Assembly (NCBI RefSeq): GCF_946479605.1
Contig: NZ_CAMLGT010000117.1
Coordinates: 1-11,223, forward strand
DNA from: an uncultured Lacibacter sp.
GTDB taxonomy: Bacteria > Bacteroidota > Bacteroidia > Chitinophagales > Chitinophagaceae
Direction of reading: 5' to 3'
DNA: 11,223 bases
Numbering within the stretch: the stretch's first letter is position 1; every line of letters begins with the position of its first letter. The notes under the pieces are model-generated. The model searched no databases, had not been told where the DNA came from, and saw nothing but the letters and a program-made list of their open reading frames with translations. Below, in pieces: positions 7,148 through 11,223 of the stretch. The translations under genes were made by a program, and so were the position numbers.

Positions 7148-7444
7148 ATGTTTGAAAAACTGCGCACAAAATGGAAGGTGGGTCCACTTCAGCTGGCACT
7201 GATCTTATGCACATTTGCCATTGGCGGAAGCCTCACAGGTTTTTTGGGCAAACGCATTATGCCCCTGTTTGGGATAGATAGCCCCTGGCTATCGGTACCG
7301 GTATATATTATCCTGGTTACCCTGCTTTGGCCCATGATGGTATTGTTGGTAAGCATTCCCTTCGGCCAGTTTCGCTTTTTTACCAGCTACCTCAAAAAAA
7401 TGGGACAACGCATGGGCTTCATCAAAAAAAATCAGTCTTCTTAA
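7148..7444 (+). CDS. Small two-helix membrane protein, DUF6787-like
   Basis: A 98-residue protein beginning MFEKLRTKWKVGPLQLALIL. It has a basic N-terminus, one membrane helix at about 12-33 containing FAIGGSLTGFLGK, a second at about 48-71 containing the conserved-looking stretch YIILVTLLWPMMVLLVSIPFGQF, and a basic C-terminal tail (FFTSYLKKMGQRMGFIKK). The layout and the LLWP...VSIP.GQF motif recall a short Bacteroidota family of unknown function (DUF6787, sometimes mislabelled as a diacylglyceryl transferase). With two helices and a positive N-terminus, both termini are probably cytoplasmic. The frame extends to an ATG at 7076, but the extra 24 residues are neither hydrophobic nor family-like, so the 7148 start is preferred. 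It is divergent from actA and convergent with the TPR gene, 11 nt apart at their ends. Function is unknown; no enzyme motif is visible. Confidence 0.75.
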   Translation: MFEKLRTKWKVGPLQLALILCTFAIGGSLTGFLGKRIMPLFGIDSPWLSVPVYIILVTLLWPMMVLLVSIPFGQFRFFTSYLKKMGQRMGFIKKNQSS

Positions 7445-7455
7445 TCCATATAAAG

Positions 7456-8361
7456 CTATTGTTCGCCCAATTGCATTTCAGCAGCCATGTACGCAAAACT
7501 GCCCCACTGGGTGCTTTGCGTCAGTTTTTGCAGCAATTCTTTACCCTCAGCCAGTTTTCCAAGCTGTATATAATAATGTCCAAGCCCAAACCCAAGGGTA
7601 GCATTTGAAAGGCTGTTTTGATCAGTGAGCAGTTTCTGCCGGAGTTCATCGGCATTTTGTTCTCCTTTATATAATAATAGTATAACCAGGTAATCGGTGT
7701 TTTCAATCAGTGGCATGTTTTTGTTGATGGTTGCCAGTAACTCAGCTGCCTCTTTTTGCTTACCGAGTTTTTTTACAGTTATATAATACCAGTTGGCTGT
7801 GGCCACATACATGTCCGGGTTGTTTGAAACCTTCAGGCATTCCCGATATGCCGATTCAGCTTTGGCAAACTCTTTCTTTAAATAATAAGCCAGCCCCAGA
7901 TGATACCAAATGTTCGACTGTAAACTGCTGGTGGGAATATTTTTGGCATTGGGCATACCATCCGGTTCCATCTCATCGGGTTTACCTTTTATCAAAGCGG
8001 CTGCTTTTTCAAAATCAGCAATTGCTTTATCGTAGCAGCGGGTGGTGAGGTAGCGGTGGCCCCGGTGGCGGTACATTCTTGCATCGGTTGGATGAAGAGC
8101 GATTCCTTTACTGAAGAGCTGGATAGCTTCGGTATAGCGACCGAGATAAGCCAGTCTTCTGCCATACCATATAATATGATCTGCATTGCTGCTGTCATTT
8201 TCATAATTGAGCTTAGCCGCTTGCAGATCGGAATTCATTTTCTGCAAAGCAGCAGCTGAAAAACTTAATGCCGGGTACGACTTGCCATTGCAGATAGTGT
8301 ACTGTGACTTGAGTTGCTGAAAAGAAATCAACAGTAAAGAAAAAAGAATGAACTTTTGCAT
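7456..8361 (-). CDS. Secreted or periplasmic tetratricopeptide repeat protein
   Basis: A 301-residue protein with a signal peptide (1-19, MQKFILFSLLLISFQQLKS, cleaved before Gln20) and then TPR-type helical repeats. The clearest are residues 58-91 (WYGRRLAYLGRYTEAIQLFSKGIALHP), 92-125 (YRHRGHRYLTTRCYDKAIADFEKA) and 148-181 (WYHLGLAYYLKKEFAKAESAYRECLK). Weaker units follow at about 185-218 and 252-285. The segment 126-147 between repeats 2 and 3 is a Pro/Gly-rich insertion. TPR arrays bind proteins; no catalytic domain is present, so it may be an adaptor in the cell envelope. The ATG at 8359-8361 gives a textbook signal peptide. It is divergent from purN with 26 nt between start codons and convergent with the DUF6787-like gene. 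No partner can be named from the sequence. Confidence 0.85.
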   Translation of the reverse strand: MQKFILFSLLLISFQQLKSQYTICNGKSYPALSFSAAALQKMNSDLQAAKLNYENDSSNADHIIWYGRRLAYLGRYTEAIQLFSKGIALHPTDARMYRHRGHRYLTTRCYDKAIADFEKAAALIKGKPDEMEPDGMPNAKNIPTSSLQSNIWYHLGLAYYLKKEFAKAESAYRECLKVSNNPDMYVATANWYYITVKKLGKQKEAAELLATINKNMPLIENTDYLVILLLYKGEQNADELRQKLLTDQNSLSNATLGFGLGHYYIQLGKLAEGKELLQKLTQSTQWGSFAYMAAEMQLGEQ

Positions 8362-8365
8362 TGGA

Positions 8366-8381
8366 GAAAGTTACAATTTTG
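8366..8381. promoter_or_regulatory. Back-to-back -7-like elements for the TPR gene and purN
   Basis: The 26-nt gap between the divergent starts holds two abutting 8-mers, each one base off TAnnTTTG: TAACTTTC on the minus strand (8366-8373), 4 nt before the TPR ATG, and CAATTTTG on the plus strand (8374-8381), 6 nt before the purN ATG. A TTTG at 8355-8358 could serve purN as -33 but with a short 15-nt spacing. Any true -33 elements must lie inside the opposite coding region. Weak but structured. Confidence 0.3.
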
Positions 8382-8387
8382 CACGCA

Positions 8388-8951
8388 ATGAAGAGAATAG
8401 CCGTTTTTGCATCGGGTGCAGGAAGCAATGCACGCAAGATCATTGAGCATTTTAAAGGACACAAAACTGTAACTGTTGCGTTGATTGTAAGCAATAAACC
8501 AACAGCAGGTGTGTTGCAGATTGCTGCCGAGCATCATATTCCCACACTTATTATTGAAAAAGAACAGTTCTTTCGTGGCAATGCGTTTGTAGATGAATTG
8601 AAAGAAGCCGGTATTGATTTTATTGTGCTGGCCGGTTTCCTGTGGAAAGTACCTGCTGCACTTATTAAAGCGTTTCCACAGCAGATCATTAATATTCATC
8701 CTGCACTATTACCAAACTATGGTGGTAAAGGCATGTATGGAAATTTTGTGCATGCAGCGGTTATTGCAAACAACGAAAAGGAAAGCGGCATCAGCATTCA
8801 TTATGTTGATGAATTGTATGATCATGGTGCTGTTATTTTCCAGGCAACCTGCGAAGTAAAGCCTGGTGATACCCCTGACACACTTGCTGCACGCATTCAC
8901 GGGCTTGAGCACCAGCATTATTCCAACGTGATTGAACAATTGCTTTCGTAA
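8388..8951 (+). CDS. purN: Phosphoribosylglycinamide formyltransferase (GAR transformylase)
   Basis: A 187-residue cytoplasmic enzyme of de novo purine synthesis that moves the formyl group of 10-formyltetrahydrofolate to glycinamide ribonucleotide. The N-terminal phosphate-binding loop is FASGAGSNARKI (7-18). The catalytic region is IINIHPALLPNYGGKGMYG (100-118) with Asn102 and His104, which match the catalytic Asn and His of the E. coli enzyme. HYVDELYDHGAVI (138-150) supplies Asp145 as the catalytic acid equivalent. The length is slightly below the usual 190-210. The start is taken as ATG 8388-8390 because the protein then opens with MKRIAVFASG, as in the family; the upstream in-frame TTG at 8361 overlaps the divergent TPR start. 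No other pur gene is nearby, so it is a stand-alone purine gene here. Confidence 0.95.
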   Translation: MKRIAVFASGAGSNARKIIEHFKGHKTVTVALIVSNKPTAGVLQIAAEHHIPTLIIEKEQFFRGNAFVDELKEAGIDFIVLAGFLWKVPAALIKAFPQQIINIHPALLPNYGGKGMYGNFVHAAVIANNEKESGISIHYVDELYDHGAVIFQATCEVKPGDTPDTLAARIHGLEHQHYSNVIEQLLS

Positions 8952-9008
8952 AAGGTTCCTAAAATTTCCGCAAGAATCTGATTTCACACAATAAGCTGCT
9001 AACATTGC
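8952..9008. other. Gap between purN and the next gene
   Basis: A 57-nt AT-rich spacer. It contains TAACATTG (9000-9007), a one-mismatch -7-like element shortly before the next start. No hairpin followed by a T-run was seen, so no terminator for purN is called; the following gene may be co-transcribed with it. Confidence 0.3.
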
Positions 9009-9013
9009 AGGAG
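9009..9013 (+). promoter_or_regulatory. Possible Shine-Dalgarno site before the TTG start at 9016
   Basis: AGGAG lies only 2 nt before the TTG. It is the only clear SD-like match near a start in the window. The spacing is shorter than the usual 5-9 nt, so its use is uncertain; it mildly supports the TTG as the true start. Confidence 0.3.
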
Positions 9014-9015
9014 TT

Positions 9016-9756
9016 TTGAAAAAGTTTACCCTATATATCATTGTTTTCCTGCTTGCCAAAACGGGCGCTGCACAAATTCAACTCAGTGGTACTGTGTACG
9101 ACAGTACCAAGCGTAATGTGGTAATGGGTGTGCAGGTTATTTGCACCTGTGGTACTATGAGCATTACCGACAGTGCCGGTAATTATTCCATTTATGTGGG
9201 TGCAAAGGATTCGGTTTTCTTTTTCTTCAATAACAAACCCACACAAAAATTTTCAGTTGCCTCCATCAAAGATTACACAGCTTTTGAAATTTCTATACAA
9301 ATGCATGTGCCGGGCAGGTATAAACAGCTGAAAGAAATTATTGTGTATGGCAAAAACCGAAAACAGGATTCCATTGATAACCGCATGCAATATGATAAGG
9401 TATTTAACCACGACAGAGGTGGATTGCGCTTTTCCGGCTCAAACCCTGAAGCAGGTATCGGTGCAGGAGTTGATCTTGATGCGTTGATCAATGTATTCCG
9501 CTTCCGGCGAAACAGGAGCATGGCCCGTTTCCAGGAACGCCTGATCAGGGAGGAACAGAACAAGTATATTGACTACCGCTTTTCCAAAACCATTGTGCTG
9601 CGGTTAACCACACTGAAAGAAGGTCCGTTGCTTGATGAATTTATGATACAGTACCGTCCCGAATATGAATTGCTCACACAGGTGCTGGATATTGAACTGT
9701 ATCAATACATACAAATTGCTGCCAAAGATTTTCAGAAAAAGAAAGGAATACTATAG
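9016..9756 (+). CDS. Secreted protein with an N-terminal carboxypeptidase-like regulatory domain
   Basis: A 246-residue protein with a signal peptide (1-19, MKKFTLYIIVFLLAKTGAA, cleaved near Gln20). Residues of about 21-95 look like a beta-sandwich of the carboxypeptidase-D regulatory-like type (IQLSGTVYDSTKRNVVMGVQV ... ITDSAGNYSIYV). The C-terminal part (about 105-246) is charged and contains VDLDALINVFRFRRNRSMARFQERL (152-176), EEQNKYIDYRFSK (179-191) and a Tyr-rich end. This resembles a conserved uncharacterised Bacteroidota family with the same order, so a structural or envelope role is more likely than catalysis; no protease or transport barrel is present. The start is TTG at 9016-9018, since the signal peptide begins there, an in-frame stop lies at 8992 and no ATG precedes the mature region. 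It lies 64 nt after purN and converges on the FkbM gene. Confidence 0.8.
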   Translation: MKKFTLYIIVFLLAKTGAAQIQLSGTVYDSTKRNVVMGVQVICTCGTMSITDSAGNYSIYVGAKDSVFFFFNNKPTQKFSVASIKDYTAFEISIQMHVPGRYKQLKEIIVYGKNRKQDSIDNRMQYDKVFNHDRGGLRFSGSNPEAGIGAGVDLDALINVFRFRRNRSMARFQERLIREEQNKYIDYRFSKTIVLRLTTLKEGPLLDEFMIQYRPEYELLTQVLDIELYQYIQIAAKDFQKKKGIL

Positions 9757-9780
9757 CGGTGCTGTAACTCCTCAACAATT

Positions 9781-10554
9781 TTATTCCGGATAAGCCACAA
9801 AATAATAATTCAGCTTTTGGTAATACTGTTGCTCAAATGCGTGTTTGCTGAGTGCTGAGGCATCTTTCAAAAAATCCTTCATCAGTGAAACCTTATATTC
9901 CATTGAAGAGAAAAAAGAAAACAGATCGTCCGGCGTGGTATTGTACACATCTGTTCCGCCGAGCCCGCATTCAAACACAATTACCGGCCGGTCTCTTTTA
10001 ATCAGTTGTTCGGCACCTTTTAATACGCCCAGTTCTGCACCTTCCACATCAATTTTAATAAAGTCAATCTTTTTGTTGGCTGAAAATAATACATCATCCA
10101 GCTTTGCTGTTCTTACTTCAATGGTTTCATCGGTTTCATTGCTGCGGTCGTAATTGCGTTTTTTAATACCGCTGTAAGATGGGTTGCTGGTAACGTAATT
10201 AAAACTTGTGCTGCCATTACTGTTTGATAAAGCAAGATCGTACAGCACAATATTCTCTTGCTGCATGTATTTCGAAATCAAGCTCCGGTAAAAAACAGGT
10301 AGCGGTTCAAACCCATAATGTGTTCCGCCGGGCGATTGCTGCAGGAGCAAATCAAGAATATCGCCATTATGTGTGCCCACATCAACTGTGTTACTGTTTG
10401 CTGTACACACTTTACGTATGATCTGTTTGGTTTGGCTATCGTACTGCTGATTTTTTGTTACAGCAACAGGAAGCTTTTTCACCAAACGTTTCAACCGCAA
10501 AAAAAAGCCGGTATTGTAAAGCGTGGTAATCATGAATATAACAGGTTCTTTCAT
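9781..10554 (-). CDS. FkbM-family SAM-dependent methyltransferase
   Basis: A 257-residue protein of the FkbM methyltransferase family. Motif I for S-adenosylmethionine is NTVDVGTHNGDILDLL (55-70). GFEPLP (81-86) supplies the acidic residue after strand 2. The family signature is KIDFIKIDVEGAELGVLKGAE (162-182), followed by RPVIVFECG (189-197). Known members O-methylate sugars or polyketides and often sit in glycan or natural-product loci; the substrate here cannot be read from sequence. The N-terminal 30 residues are basic and partly hydrophobic (TTLYNTGFFLRLKRLVKKL), possibly membrane-associated. The ATG at 10552-10554 is used; Met8 (10531-10533) is a possible alternative. Its end converges on the secreted-protein gene with a 24-nt gap, and its start is divergent from another methyltransferase 64 nt away. 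Confidence 0.9.
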   Translation of the reverse strand: MKEPVIFMITTLYNTGFFLRLKRLVKKLPVAVTKNQQYDSQTKQIIRKVCTANSNTVDVGTHNGDILDLLLQQSPGGTHYGFEPLPVFYRSLISKYMQQENIVLYDLALSNSNGSTSFNYVTSNPSYSGIKKRNYDRSNETDETIEVRTAKLDDVLFSANKKIDFIKIDVEGAELGVLKGAEQLIKRDRPVIVFECGLGGTDVYNTTPDDLFSFFSSMEYKVSLMKDFLKDASALSKHAFEQQYYQKLNYYFVAYPE

Positions 10555-10618
10555 TGATCCGGAGCAGCAAGATAAACCCTTTTGCAGAGAAAGATTTACT
10601 TTGCTGTAAATTCAATCA
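10555..10618. other. Divergent spacer between two methyltransferase genes
   Basis: A 64-nt spacer that must carry promoters for both genes if they are transcribed separately. The plus strand has TACTTTG (near-match, one base short of TAnnTTTG) about 14 nt before the right-hand ATG; the minus strand has TTATCTTG about 14 nt before the FkbM ATG. Both are poor matches, so no promoter is called. Confidence 0.3.
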
Positions 10619-11223
10619 ATGCAGCTGAAGAAGATCTACAATGCAGTTTTTCGTCCAAACAGGTTGGCCCTGCTTGATTATGCTGTTATACCTTCGCCTG
10701 TGTACACTGCTGAGCAGCCGCACCAATTATTGCAGCAACAAATTGCTGCTAATGAACAACTATATGCTGTATTGTTACAAACAGTTTTACAGTATCAACA
10801 ACAGTTATTGAACATTCCTTTTCATGAAACAGCAACTACCAATAATCCAGCCTGGAAGAATGGTTTTTTTCCCGGACTTGATATTGCTGTCCTTTATACA
10901 ATACTTGCAGTACAAAAACCCAGGCGCTACCTGGAGATCGGCAGTGGCACCAGTACAAAAGTGGCAGCCAAAGCAAGAGCAGAACAACAGCTTTCATTCA
11001 GCATTACCTGCATTGATCCTTATCCACGAAAAGAAGTTGCAACAGTGGCTGATGAATGGCTGAATGTTCCCTTGCAACAGGCGCCGCTTAGCTTATTTGA
11101 TGAACTGGAAGCAAATGATATTCTTTTCTTCGATGGCTCACATTTGTTGCATGCCAATAGTGATGTGCAATGGTTTTTTTTGGAAGTGATCCCCCGGTTG
11201 AAAAGTGGTGTGATTGTACAGGT
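10619..11223 (+). CDS. Class I SAM-dependent methyltransferase (partial, runs off right edge)
   Basis: An open frame of 201 codons from the ATG at 10619-10621 to the window edge, with no stop. It starts MQLKKIYNAVFRPNRLALLD. Residues 34-66 are Gln/Leu-rich and probably helical. Motif I is RRYLEIGSGTSTKVAAKA (102-119), followed by ITCIDPYPRKEV (129-140) with the acidic residue at the end of strand 2, and NDILFFDGSHLLHANSDV (166-183). The segment VIPRLKSGVIVQ (190-201) precedes the expected histidine- and aspartate-containing motif that lies outside. The pattern fits the Methyltransf_24 type found in bacterial glycan and secondary-metabolite loci; the substrate is unknown. It is divergent from the FkbM gene, which suggests a shared function, though this is inference. 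Codon use looks like that of its neighbours. Confidence 0.85.
   Translation, partial: MQLKKIYNAVFRPNRLALLDYAVIPSPVYTAEQPHQLLQQQIAANEQLYAVLLQTVLQYQQQLLNIPFHETATTNNPAWKNGFFPGLDIAVLYTILAVQKPRRYLEIGSGTSTKVAAKARAEQQLSFSITCIDPYPRKEVATVADEWLNVPLQQAPLSLFDELEANDILFFDGSHLLHANSDVQWFFLEVIPRLKSGVIVQ

Noticed and set aside
7445..7455. Bidirectional terminator between the convergent DUF6787-like and TPR genes
   Set aside because: The gap is only 11 nt with no inverted repeat; any termination signal would have to lie inside coding sequence.
8361..8387. TTG start for purN, nine codons upstream
   Set aside because: It overlaps the divergent TPR start codon, and the family begins at MKRIAVFASG.
9757..9780. 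Terminator between the 9016 gene and the FkbM gene
   Set aside because: The 24-nt gap shows no stem with a T-run on either strand.
10824..11063. 79-residue plus-strand frame near the right edge
   Set aside because: It is out of frame with the methyltransferase (10619-11223), whose SAM motifs show the true frame.

Overview
The window looks like a chromosomal segment from a Bacteroidota bacterium, most likely the Chitinophagaceae side of the phylum. Three things point there: the gene content and subunit style of an alternative complex III (ACIII) operon, a -7 promoter element of the Bacteroidota type (TAnnTTTG) in front of it, and the near absence of Shine-Dalgarno sites. No rRNA, tRNA, CRISPR array, insertion sequence or phage gene was found. 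The genus is an inference and was not tested by any search.

Positions 1 to about 6962, all on the minus strand, hold the 5' two thirds of an ACIII (quinol:electron acceptor oxidoreductase) operon. Read in the direction of transcription it contains actA (a fused monoheme plus pentaheme cytochrome c), actB (periplasmic iron-sulfur and molybdopterin-fold subunit), actC (NrfD-like quinol-oxidising membrane subunit), actD (two-helix membrane subunit) and the first 54 codons of actE (lipoprotein cytochrome c). The operon runs off the left edge, where actF and cytochrome c oxidase genes would be expected. Quinol is oxidised at ActC; electrons pass through the ActB iron-sulfur clusters and the ActA and ActE hemes to an oxidase or a soluble carrier. 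The gaps between these genes carry a 60-nt imperfect hairpin (actA-actB) and 7-nt-period AGCT repeats (actB-actC and actC-actD).

Positions 7148-9756 hold short, tightly packed genes. They are a DUF6787-like small membrane protein divergent from the ACIII operon, a secreted TPR protein on the minus strand, purN (purine synthesis) divergent from it with only 26 nt between start codons, and a secreted protein with a carboxypeptidase-like regulatory domain that has a TTG start.

Positions 9781-11223 hold two divergent methyltransferases: a FkbM-type enzyme on the minus strand, and a class I SAM methyltransferase on the plus strand that runs off the right edge. Such genes often border surface-glycan or secondary-metabolite loci, but nothing in the window shows which. 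There is no gene-free stretch above 300 nt; the largest gap is 6904-7147, the divergent promoter region. No clearly new system was seen. The most open observations are the intergenic repeat elements inside the respiratory operon and the start-proximal promoter-like elements.
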